DNA of 9,336 nt from Methylomonas sp. (GCA_026990815.1 JALXCS010000010.1:1-9336); one strand, 5' to 3'. Shown: positions 1 through 6,851, numbered from the stretch's first letter. Numbers and translations: made by a program. Notes: a model not told the origin generated them from the letters alone.

Positions 1-566
1 TTATTGAGGTAAGCTTCCACATGCTTTCTAGACAAAAACAAAGGTAACTCTAAAGGGCTTCCTTTAGGAAAAGCGTAGTATGTTCCAGTAGGTGAGCCAT
101 TTGGCTCTTCAAGCTCTGCTATGTACCAGAATGGTTCACCAACGCAGTGATCTTCTGGAATGAAACTAGTAGTAATATGCTTAGCTAAAATATCAAAGAT
201 TGTTGGAATCTCTTCTGCCTTTAGAGTTAGTATTCCATGTCTTTTTGCTACTTTTTCGGCTCCTGATTGATAGCCTGAGCGGGAGACAAACACCCCTACG
301 ATATCTTCGCCTATATTTTTAATTTTTTGATGAAATTCAAGAACCTTTCCTTGATCTACTGGAGATTTCCAGTCTTTACACTCTATAGCCACTCTGTGTT
401 TAACACCGACATTTTGAAACTCATAAAATATATCAATTTCGTACGTTTCATCAGGCGGTACTTTAAAAGTGGTTCTTTTAGAAACCTGTATTTTTTCACC
501 TTTTAAGTTTAAGAGAGTGCTATATACATAATGAATATAGTCTTCAAAGCTTGTCCCTTTTTTCAT
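1..566 (-). CDS. Mrr-like restriction endonuclease domain protein (3' end off window)
   Basis: This is a partial gene: 188 codons are readable from ATG 566 to the left edge with no stop. The N-terminal ~115 residues look like the PD-(D/E)XK nuclease fold of Mrr-type (type IV) restriction enzymes: a helix with E8, then YEID (D45), then IECKDW (E62-x-K64), then DQGKV (Q72) and a VFVSRSGY strand. Such enzymes cleave foreign or modified DNA in the cytoplasm. A second segment from about residue 140 (PFWYIAELEE, then LPLFLSRKH) is probably a separate C-terminal domain that I do not recognise. The start is supported by AGGA about 7 nt upstream and by the position directly after the attC-like site. 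A second ATG in AGGATGCG is out of frame. The location suggests an integron gene cassette with a defence role. The fold assignment is from motifs; the target and activity are unknown. Confidence 0.8.
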   Translation of the reverse strand, partial: MKKGTSFEDYIHYVYSTLLNLKGEKIQVSKRTTFKVPPDETYEIDIFYEFQNVGVKHRVAIECKDWKSPVDQGKVLEFHQKIKNIGEDIVGVFVSRSGYQSGAEKVAKRHGILTLKAEEIPTIFDILAKHITTSFIPEDHCVGEPFWYIAELEEPNGSPTGTYYAFPKGSPLELPLFLSRKHVEAYLN

Positions 567-588
567 TTCGCATCCTGATTATTTGTGG

Positions 589-722
589 GCATAACGATTG
601 AGGTAAGCTGACCACAAAATTGACCAGCACCTACTTTCGGATTATGAATGAATTTTCAAATGGCAACAACCCAAAATAAACAAATGCCGCTTTTGTGGGT
701 CAGCTTGACCGACAGGTTAGCC
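589..722 (-). other. attC-like integron recombination site
   Basis: Read on the minus strand, the element starts with GGCTAAC (R'', 716-722), has a 5-nt spacer and then an arm at 710-691. A central segment of about 70 nt follows, then the matching arm at 619-602, a 6-nt spacer and GTTATGC (R', 595-589). The two arms pair over about 18 bp. The R''-side arm carries two extra unpaired C bases, as expected for the extrahelical bases of real attC sites. The spacer lengths also fit. R' deviates from GTTRRRY at one base. The nuclease ATG lies 23 nt after R', which is the usual start of a cassette. At 134 bp it is a long attC, similar in length to Vibrio-type sites. No second complete copy is in the window. 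Confidence 0.75.
641..669 (-). promoter_or_regulatory. Possible promoter for the nuclease cassette, inside the attC
   Basis: On the minus strand TTGTTG (669-664) is followed after 17 nt by CATAAT (646-641), about 75 bp ahead of the nuclease ATG. The -10 match is good and the -35 match is poor. Cassette genes often lack a promoter, so a promoter here would let the nuclease be expressed without an integron Pc promoter. This is a pattern match only. Confidence 0.25.
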
Positions 723-1344
723 CACAACCAACTTGCTATGCAATGAGAACATGACATAGCCAAACAACCAATGACCTTGGAGTTTGCAAAAATACTTGAT
801 GAACAAATACCGTTTCCATACCAAGTTTAATAACTGAAAACCGCTATTTCAGAACCACAATTGACAAAAAACCAAAACCCACAGCCGTTTCCAACCCGAT
901 TAACACATGCCACGACAAATGATAAAAACTGACAACTGACTGCGACAAAACCCAATGACTGGAATTTGCACAAATTGTTTCCGCTGCCTGACACGCCAAA
1001 GCAGAAAAACAAAATCTGTGTACCCTACCAGACAACAACGATATTTTGCTGCAACCGCTGACAATGATTAACAGCTTTTACAATACAAAAAATTGACCCA
1101 CGAACCAGAAGCATGAGGACGATTGGGAACAAAAGTGGCAAAAGCAATGGGTGCGTAAAAATTACGATTGACACCGAAAAAACAGAACCACGCCCAGCAA
1201 GGTAACACCGATTAGCAGCACAAAGTAATTGCCGATTTTATTGAATTACCCAGCCGCCAACACCGCAAGAATTTAACGCGATAACCTGAAATAAACCACA
1301 ACCCAAACCCAACAAAATTCCCCTTGGTGAGTGCGCGAAGCGCG
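723..1344. other. Gene-poor, A+C-rich putative cassette body
   Basis: No convincing gene is present in these ~620 bases. A hand count of 721-1320 gives about 242 A, 155 C, 111 T and 92 G on the plus strand, so A+C is near 66%. Minus-strand open frames of about 60 codons around 827-1038 are rich in V, L, F, C and W, as GT-rich sequence would produce by chance, and overlap each other. Short plus-strand stretches look protein-like, for example EDDWEQKWQKQW near 1113-1150 and ADFIELPSRQ near 1231-1260. They lie in frames broken by stops, so a decayed plus-strand gene is possible. A hairpin CTGAAA/TTTCAG lies at 834-852. If the attC orientation is right, this is the body of a cassette upstream of the nuclease cassette. 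Confidence 0.5.
755..995 (+). repeat. Degenerate direct repeats
   Basis: The segment at 767-822 (AATGACCTTGGAGTTTGCA, then CCGTTTCCATACC) resembles 950-988 (AATGACTGGAATTTGCA, then TTGTTTCCGCTGCC), the second copy lacking roughly 18 nt in the middle. A third partial copy is 884-897 (GCCGTTTCCAACCC). The matches are imperfect and were found by eye; they suggest ancient duplication inside the A+C-rich block. Confidence 0.4.
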
Positions 1345-1351
1345 GGCTAAC
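1332..1351 (-). other. Core-site-like GTTAGCC at putative array boundary
   Basis: GGCTAAC at 1345-1351 reads GTTAGCC on the minus strand, which fits the GTTRRRY crossover core and matches the R'' core of the attC at 716-722. It is followed on the minus strand by a GC-rich hairpin, CGCG-CTT-CGCG (1344-1334). The sequence just beyond 1351 has no attC arms that I can see. The site may therefore be an attI-type edge or a relic rather than a full attC. A 7-base motif alone is weak evidence; position and orientation are what make it plausible. Confidence 0.35.
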
Positions 1352-1396
1352 ATTGTTACTATACAGAAATTAGAACTATACCTCAACAATTCAAAG

Positions 1397-1411
1397 TTTC
1401 CACATAATAAG
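1397..1411 (+). repeat. Extra half-site related to the 69-bp palindrome
   Basis: TTTCCACATAATAAG resembles TTTCCGCATAGTAGC at 1431-1445. Over the first 14 positions it differs at only three, all A versus G. Together with the two arms of the palindrome this gives three copies of one motif within 80 bp, as for a protein binding several sites. Confidence 0.4.
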
Positions 1412-1419
1412 TTACTCTA

Positions 1420-1488
1420 TATGGAATTATTTTCCGCATAGTAGCTATATATTCAATATATGCCTACTATGCGGAATCCAATTGCATA
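1420..1488. repeat. 69-bp near-perfect palindrome
   Basis: The arms 1420-1452 and 1456-1488 are reverse complements at about 27 of 33 positions, around a 3-nt loop (TCA). The core TTCCGCATAGTAG (1432-1444) pairs perfectly with CTACTATGCGGAA (1464-1476). There is no T-run and no gene ending beside it, so it does not look like an ordinary terminator. It could be a recombinase or transposase end, a regulator's operator, or a folded element such as a REP-like repeat. Confidence 0.75.
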
Positions 1489-1688
1489 TTTCTTTTTAAC
1501 TATTTTTACCGAAAAATCTACTTCAATCCCTTGGGGCAGGGGTAGCTTCTAAACTCATGCGCCCGATATTTCGAATGGCTTATGATTTTGTATATTTTAT
1601 CGGTATTGTTGTTTAACGAGACCGTTTGCAGAATAAGCAGCCTCGCTAAGGAGCGTTCAAAAAATAAATTTCATCATAAGTGACTTGC

Positions 1689-1771
1689 CTTTTTATCCGC
1701 CTTCCACGTTACACAAACAGTTACATAGCTTGCTATGCGCCTGTTTGTGCGCCTCGAATGCGAATAAAAAG
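1689..1771. repeat. Nested inverted repeat downstream of the flavoprotein gene
   Basis: The outer arms CTTTTTATCCGC (1689-1700) and GCGAATAAAAAG (1760-1771) pair at 11 of 12 positions. The inner arms CACAAACAG (1712-1720) and CTGTTTGTG (1741-1749) pair perfectly, and inside these CATAGC (1724-1729) pairs with GCTATG (1732-1737) around TT. The result is a long stem with internal loops. It lies 43 nt past the flavoprotein stop and could act as a terminator on the minus strand. However, no T-run follows the inner hairpin, so a mobile palindromic repeat is equally possible. Confidence 0.65.
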
Positions 1772-1813
1772 TTGTTAAATTAATTTCTTTCTCGTGCCTA
1801 AGCAACTGTTGTG

Positions 1814-4800
1814 TTAAATCGGTTGTCCTATTTCTTCTTGATGTTCTTCAATTAGATAATCCAGCCACAAACTGGACAATTTTTCTTGTACGGTGTTTTG
1901 CCGTAACCTTGCATTCAGATGAGGAAAGTCAACTCTTTCCAGATCCTGATCCTGATTAAAGCAGGAATAGACGTAAAATTCCGCACCACTTGCTTTATCA
2001 ACATGCTTACACAAACACTGGGCGCAGATGCCTTTCATCATGCATTGCATGGGGGAGTTGATCGAGCCGATGGCTTTGTGTTCCTGCAAATAAGGTTTTA
2101 GCCTGCCGTGCCGCGCTTCCTTAACCGCTGCCATCATTCGGTCAGACCCGATGACGATGATTTCATTGACTTCATTCAAAGCAATTTCAATTTTACCAAG
2201 TTTACCTTTTGCGTAGTTTTCAATGCTTTCCAGAATATTGCCAACATTGCTGAAATCCTGCTCACGTGTGGTGGGTAAAGCTTGCACATCTTCACCCGGG
2301 TCAACAGACCATACGATAACGTCGGCTGCTGCTTCGATCTCTTCCACTTTGAAAATATCGTAGCTATGTTTGTAGCCAGCGAAATAGATTATCCGATTAC
2401 CAGCGGAACGCATTGCTTTTCCGATGGAAAACAACACGGCATTCCCCAGGCCGCCACCGACAAGCATTACAGTTTTATTGCTTGGGATTTCCGTCGGCGC
2501 ACCGGTAACACCCATTACCACAACCGGGTCTCCTGATTTCCAGAATCGGCACAGTTTTGTCGAGCTGCCCATTTCCAGGGTGATTAATGAAATCAATCCC
2601 TGGTCTTTATCGACCCATGCGCCGGTTAACGCAATACCTTCACTGGCGAGAACCGTATCTTTGATGACTGGGGCGAACGCTTCATAATTTTGCAAGCGGT
2701 AAAACTGACCGGGTTCGAAGTGTCTGGCCTGCATTTTTGCTTTAACAATGACTTCGACAATGGTTGGTGTCAGGCGTTTGACTTCCTGAATGGTTGCCAG
2801 GAAGGAATCATCCATTTTTTGCTGAAATTTTTTCAGTTCGTCATCCCGTTCAGCTTGTTTGGCCGGGTCAAGTTGTTTGATGTGATCAGAGAATAATTCA
2901 ACAACATAGGGATAACCATCTTTGGCGCTGGCCATAGCTTTGACTACATTGCCGGCATAAACCGGGTGGTTATCTCCATAATAGGTTATATATCGACCAT
3001 TTTTCTGATAGGAGGTAAATGGCGCTGGCTTACCGATTTTAGGTGTCCAGGTGTCATCGATCGGATTTAATTGCAGGCTGTTTTCATTGGCCTCCGGCTC
3101 AAAGCGTTGAAAAAACTTGCCATCCATTTCAAAAGTCCCCGGGTGCTCATTTTGATAAATCGTGTTTGGCGATGTTCCTGCGGCAACATACAAGCTACGC
3201 AAGGGGACTTCAATTTGTTCGCCACCTACCCAGCGGCCATCTTGCTCGGTCATTTTCTCAAACCGTACTGCCTTAAGATGCTGATATTCATCCGTGATGG
3301 CTTGTTTGGGGTTCATGCCTTCAGCCCAGGCCATGCCTTCTTCCAGAGCTTTTTCTATTTCTTCATGATTTTGTGTATAGGCAGGGGCATTTTGCATGGC
3401 TTTCCGATAAAACAAGGTAACCCCACCCCATTGGTCCAGTAATGGCTGGAAGTTGGGTTGTTCGGTAGCGGCTTTTGCTCTTGTCCGTTCAGCACGGATC
3501 GCTTGCCCATGTCCCAGAAATTCTTCTAGAATTTGTGTTTCTTCTTCATCAAAACGGGCTAACAGGCTCTCTTTGCCATATTTTTCAGATAGATGTTCAT
3601 AACGATCAAGAATTTTTTCAACCTGTATCGGATAATAGGCCAGCAATTCAGTGACTGTATCGGTCGCAGTCAGGCCGCCGCCGATAACCCCAGCAGGTAA
3701 ACGGACTTGAAGATTTGCCATTGAAGAGGTTTTTGCTGCGCCGGTTAATTGTAATCCCATCAGGAAGTCGGAAGCTTTACGAATGCCTCGAACCAGATTG
3801 TTTTTTAGGCCAATGATGGTTGGTTTGCCAGCACCAACGGCAATGGCAATATGGTCAAAGCCAAGTTCCCAGGCATCCTCAATGGTAATAGTGCCGCCAA
3901 AACGAATGCCGCCATAACTGCTGAAGGCCTTGCGCCGAGCCAGGGTCAGATAAATGACCTTGAGAAAATTTTTATCCCACCGGACAGTGATGCCGTATTC
4001 AGCAACACCGCCAAATCCTGCAAGAATCCGTTTGTCCAGGTCTTCGTATAAATCATTAAAATCACGTACAGGCAACGGTGGGTTATTTTCTGAACCAACC
4101 AGTTCCTCAGACAACGGCTCGATTTTCAAGCCATCAATACCAACAACTCCAAATCCTTCGTTGACTAAATAATGAGCCAGGGTATAGCCAGCAGGCCCAA
4201 GACCTGCGACCAAAATATTTTTGCCATTGTAGGGCAGGGCGTAAGGTCTTTTGATATTCAGTGGGTTCCAGCGTGTCAAAAAACTGTAAATTTCAAAGCC
4301 ATAGGGCATGAACAGTACATCAGTCAGAACATTGGTTTCAATCTGGGGGATGTTGACCGGCTCGGTTTTCTGATAGATGCAGCCTTTCATACAGTCATTG
4401 CAAATTCTGTGGCCGGTGCCGGGACACATCGGGTTATCTATCATGATCATGGCCAGAGCGCCAATGTTGTCTCCCTGTCTTTTAACCAGATGCATTTCAG
4501 AAATCTTTTCTTCCAGAGGGCAGCCGGTAATGGTGACGTTCAACGGGTTGGTTTTGAAACTGCCATCCTTTTTGTTTTTCATGCCTTTTGAGCATGAATC
4601 GGTATTCCGGTCATGACAGTAGATGCAATGATCGACTTCATAAAGAACTTCCCGCTGGTTGTAGCGGTTATCAGTCAATACAAAACCATCGCGTCGTCTG
4701 CGTTTTTGTTTGGGGCCGACCAGTGAAACAAATCCATCATGCGGTTCTTGTTCCACTTCAACCAGATGGGTAAAGTCAGTTCTTCCCGGAGATTTGAACA

Positions 4801-5533
4801 GTTTCCAGTGTTTGGTTAAAGTTCTTAATTGAGAGTCCGTATTGGCAATATGGAGCCAGCGTTCCAGATAATCAAGCAAGGTATTGACAAGCTCATTATC
4901 ATTTGAAGCCAAAGCTTCGGCAAAAAACTGGCTGGCTTTGTTTTTGCCAGTTATTGAATCACGTATGGATTTGATTTGTTTTTCAGCAGGATAATCAGAT
5001 GTCTGGCTCTCGTTTGTTGAAGCAAAATGTTGCGATAACCGATGCAGTTCGGCGCCAATTTTGCTGATCGCCAGTTCCATATCAGCTTCCTCAGGTGCGG
5101 TCGTTTCCAGAAGTAATGTGACGGCCTGTTTGAGATTGTTGATGTCCCAGTCAGCGATATTTTCCTTTCTAAATTTTTTCGTTAGTTTACTGACCACTTC
5201 CTTGCGGAAAAAGAATATGGTTTCAAACTCGTGTTGAATTGCATCCTGTTGGCTTTTGTGTTGCTGTTCACTGCCGAATAATTTGGCAACAAATTGACCG
5301 ACATAAGGCCCCATTTCAACGAGAATTTCAGAAATTTCTTCAGGTTTTAAATTATCTCCCTGTGTTGTTCTGTAATCCAGATAGCGATTAAACAGCTCTT
5401 TGTCGTGTTGTTTGACGCTATCATCGAATACCTGAAGGAGAGTCTTCAATTTTTCCGGTTGATATAAATCTGTATAGGTAAAGCCAGGAAGGCCAAGACT
5501 GATATTAGATGTATTATTTTCAGGGTTGTTCAT
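1814..5533 (-). CDS. Fused NfnB/GltD-like and NfnA/PyrK-like FAD, Fe-S, NAD(P) oxidoreductase
   Basis: This 1239-residue cytoplasmic protein has no signal peptide. Residues 1-260 are a largely helical domain I do not recognise. Residues 300-390 resemble the Fe-S domain of GltD and dihydropyrimidine dehydrogenase: cysteines 303, 306, 314, 338 (CIYC...GCP) and 370, 378, 381, 385 (GHRICNDCMKGC), enough for two 4Fe-4S clusters. Residues 439-790 form a GltD/NfnB-like flavoprotein with an FAD site (GLGPAG, 444-449), a nucleotide site (GGGLTATD, 618-625) and AAGTSPN. Residues 910-1239 are a ferredoxin-reductase-like unit: FEPGQFYRLQNY (939-950), LVGGGLG (1024-1030), and cysteines 1164, 1170, 1173, 1175, 1191 placed like the 2Fe-2S cluster of PyrK, SudB and NfnA. 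Electron transfer between pyridine nucleotides and possibly ferredoxin is inferred; the substrate is unknown. No clear Shine-Dalgarno precedes ATG 5533. Confidence 0.85.
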   Translation of the reverse strand: MNNPENNTSNISLGLPGFTYTDLYQPEKLKTLLQVFDDSVKQHDKELFNRYLDYRTTQGDNLKPEEISEILVEMGPYVGQFVAKLFGSEQQHKSQQDAIQHEFETIFFFRKEVVSKLTKKFRKENIADWDINNLKQAVTLLLETTAPEEADMELAISKIGAELHRLSQHFASTNESQTSDYPAEKQIKSIRDSITGKNKASQFFAEALASNDNELVNTLLDYLERWLHIANTDSQLRTLTKHWKLFKSPGRTDFTHLVEVEQEPHDGFVSLVGPKQKRRRRDGFVLTDNRYNQREVLYEVDHCIYCHDRNTDSCSKGMKNKKDGSFKTNPLNVTITGCPLEEKISEMHLVKRQGDNIGALAMIMIDNPMCPGTGHRICNDCMKGCIYQKTEPVNIPQIETNVLTDVLFMPYGFEIYSFLTRWNPLNIKRPYALPYNGKNILVAGLGPAGYTLAHYLVNEGFGVVGIDGLKIEPLSEELVGSENNPPLPVRDFNDLYEDLDKRILAGFGGVAEYGITVRWDKNFLKVIYLTLARRKAFSSYGGIRFGGTITIEDAWELGFDHIAIAVGAGKPTIIGLKNNLVRGIRKASDFLMGLQLTGAAKTSSMANLQVRLPAGVIGGGLTATDTVTELLAYYPIQVEKILDRYEHLSEKYGKESLLARFDEEETQILEEFLGHGQAIRAERTRAKAATEQPNFQPLLDQWGGVTLFYRKAMQNAPAYTQNHEEIEKALEEGMAWAEGMNPKQAITDEYQHLKAVRFEKMTEQDGRWVGGEQIEVPLRSLYVAAGTSPNTIYQNEHPGTFEMDGKFFQRFEPEANENSLQLNPIDDTWTPKIGKPAPFTSYQKNGRYITYYGDNHPVYAGNVVKAMASAKDGYPYVVELFSDHIKQLDPAKQAERDDELKKFQQKMDDSFLATIQEVKRLTPTIVEVIVKAKMQARHFEPGQFYRLQNYEAFAPVIKDTVLASEGIALTGAWVDKDQGLISLITLEMGSSTKLCRFWKSGDPVVVMGVTGAPTEIPSNKTVMLVGGGLGNAVLFSIGKAMRSAGNRIIYFAGYKHSYDIFKVEEIEAAADVIVWSVDPGEDVQALPTTREQDFSNVGNILESIENYAKGKLGKIEIALNEVNEIIVIGSDRMMAAVKEARHGRLKPYLQEHKAIGSINSPMQCMMKGICAQCLCKHVDKASGAEFYVYSCFNQDQDLERVDFPHLNARLRQNTVQEKLSSLWLDYLIEEHQEEIGQPI

Positions 5534-5564
5534 TGTTGTCAGTAAATGTTAAGAAAATCTAACG

Positions 5565-5590
5565 AGTCAATCGATGTTGCTCGATTGGCT
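5565..5590 (-). terminator. Hairpin between bamD and the flavoprotein gene
   Basis: AGTCAATCGA (5565-5574) and TCGATTGGCT (5581-5590) form a 10-bp stem with one G-U pair and a 6-nt loop. On the minus strand it is followed by CGTTAGATTTTCTT, a weak T-rich stretch. It lies 58 nt after the bamD stop and 32 nt before the flavoprotein ATG. It may be a partial terminator or attenuator that separates expression of the two genes. Confidence 0.45.
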
Positions 5591-5647
5591 ATATTGAATG
5601 AAGTTCCAATGATTATTGGTTCTTCTAATTACTTTGTTTTAGCGAGA

Positions 5648-6499
5648 TCATCGGTCAAAGCCGATAAAATCCCAAATGGCAAACAGTATCCCGGTTTTAT
5701 CTTGCCTTTCAATTTCAGGGGGCATTCCATCGGGGTAATTTTGCTCGAAAACTCTGGTGGCGTCACTGGCCAGGTCATTGAGCCCGAGTTTTTTGTAGGC
5801 ATCTTCCAGGATTAACAGCGCATGAGGAACAGCGGGAGTACGCTGGAATTTTTCAACTACGCGGCTGGCACGATTTACAGCGGCTATATAGGCTTCTCTT
5901 TGCATGTAATATCGGGCAACATGAATTTCAAACATGGCCAGATTGTTACGCAGATAAAGCATCCGTTGTTTGCTGTCTTCGACATACTGGCTATCCGGAA
6001 ATCGACGGATTAATTCAGCAAAATTATTATAAGCATCCAAGGCATTGCCCGGGTCACGTTGTGATGCGTCAGTTGGCAGAAATCGTTCAATAAATCCAAT
6101 GCCACGGTTGTAGTTAACCAGGCCTTTTAAGTAATAGGCGTAATCAACACTTGGGTTTCTCGGGTGAATTTTAATGAAGCGTTCAGCTGCTGCGATGGCT
6201 GCTTCGGGTTCGTTGTTTTTGTAATAGGCGTAGGCAATATCCAGTTGGGTTTGTGCGGCAGATTCGCCAAAAGGGTAACGTGATTCGAGCTTTTCATAAA
6301 GCTCGATGGCTTTTGGGTAATTTTCAGCTTCCATGGCTTTTTTTGCCTCAGTACGAAATTTCTCGGCATTCCAGTCAGCATATTCCTTATCATCTGAGCC
6401 GGATTGACCAATGCCCAGTGATTTTAATGTTTGACAACCTTGCAGAAAAAAGATTGTGCAAATAATGAAAATAAGATTGAGCAGGTATTTGCGCATCAT
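5648..6499 (-). CDS. bamD: Outer membrane assembly lipoprotein BamD
   Basis: This 283-residue protein fits BamD (YfiO), the essential TPR lipoprotein of the BAM complex, which inserts beta-barrel proteins into the outer membrane from its periplasmic face. The N-terminus has a basic start, a hydrophobic run and the lipobox LQGC, with the lipidated Cys at 22; the next residue is Q, which favours sorting to the outer membrane. TPR-like repeats follow (YPKAIELYEKLESRYP, then EPEAAIAAAERFIKIHP and AYYLKGLVNYNRG), with the conserved DASQRDP segment. The length is somewhat above the E. coli protein (about 245). Translation may start at either of two adjacent ATGs; AAGAGA lies about 12 nt upstream. 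The gene starts 4 nt after the acidic small gene's stop, so they are probably co-transcribed. Confidence 0.95.
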   Translation of the reverse strand: MMRKYLLNLIFIICTIFFLQGCQTLKSLGIGQSGSDDKEYADWNAEKFRTEAKKAMEAENYPKAIELYEKLESRYPFGESAAQTQLDIAYAYYKNNEPEAAIAAAERFIKIHPRNPSVDYAYYLKGLVNYNRGIGFIERFLPTDASQRDPGNALDAYNNFAELIRRFPDSQYVEDSKQRMLYLRNNLAMFEIHVARYYMQREAYIAAVNRASRVVEKFQRTPAVPHALLILEDAYKKLGLNDLASDATRVFEQNYPDGMPPEIERQDKTGILFAIWDFIGFDR

Positions 6500-6503
6500 G
6501 TTG

Positions 6504-6848
6504 TTATTTCTCTTGAGAGCTGTGTTTGCTGATTTCTTTTTGCCAGACAGACAGAAGTTCTTTTAATTCATTTAATTCAATTTTAACAGGCGATGCCCGA
6601 TCATCATAAAGATTCAGTAGTAAAGCCTGCTTGGGATTAATTTCAAGTTCGTAGATGTTGCCACAAAAAAACTCCTGTTGATTGGGGTTAGAGCTGTGTT
6701 TGATTTCATCTATTGAGGAAATGATTTCCTGGCAATATTCCTGATTTTCATTAATGTCTGTCTCAAGAAAATCAGCAAATGGTTTCAAATATGGTGGTTG
6801 GCTTATTTGCAATTCACCTTGTTGGTTACGGGTCAGTTTGATTTTCAT
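6504..6848 (-). CDS. Small acidic protein of unknown function, possible EndoU partner
   Basis: I do not recognise this 114-residue protein. It has no signal peptide or membrane segment and is acidic, with about 21 D/E against about 12 K/R. A middle part, CGNIYELEINPKQALLLNLY, looks like beta strands, followed by a helix (NELKELLSVWQKEI). The ATG lies 3 nt after the stop of the EndoU-like gene and has no clear ribosome binding site of its own, which suggests translational coupling. The stop is 4 nt before bamD. An acidic protein encoded directly after a basic nuclease is the usual layout of an immunity protein, so a cytoplasmic EndoU inhibitor is a reasonable inference. An unrelated conserved hypothetical is the alternative. 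Confidence 0.8.
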   Translation of the reverse strand: MKIKLTRNQQGELQISQPPYLKPFADFLETDINENQEYCQEIISSIDEIKHSSNPNQQEFFCGNIYELEINPKQALLLNLYDDRASPVKIELNELKELLSVWQKEISKHSSQEK

Positions 6849-6851
6849 GAT

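Larger units (their letters stand above)
1352..1813. other. Intergenic stretch with palindromes, no gene seen
   Basis: This segment separates the integron-like region from the 3' end of the flavoprotein gene. I see no gene in it and no integrase coding sequence. Its contents are the palindrome at 1420-1488, the CRISPR-repeat-like stretch at 1521-1554, and the nested inverted repeat at 1689-1771, listed separately. Confidence 0.6.

Noticed and set aside
3..609. Identical 13-mer ATTGAGGTAAGCT at 3-15 and 597-609, suggesting a direct repeat or a second attC at the left edge
   Set aside because: The copy at 3-15 lies inside the open nuclease frame and lacks the core box next to it; a 13-base match somewhere in a window this size can arise by chance. 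The sequence left of position 1 would decide.
827..1038. Two overlapping minus-strand frames of 61 and 64 codons
   Set aside because: They overlap each other in different frames, are rich in V, L, F, C and W as GT-rich DNA produces, and show no known motif or ribosome binding site.
1557..1616. 19-codon plus-strand frame with a hydrophobic end
   Set aside because: Too short, without a convincing ribosome binding site or context, and expected by chance in AT-rich intergenic DNA.
3071..3442. 123-codon plus-strand frame opposite the flavoprotein gene
   Set aside because: It lies entirely antisense to a gene with strong domain evidence and has no recognisable motif; the same holds for the 139-codon frame at 4172-4591.
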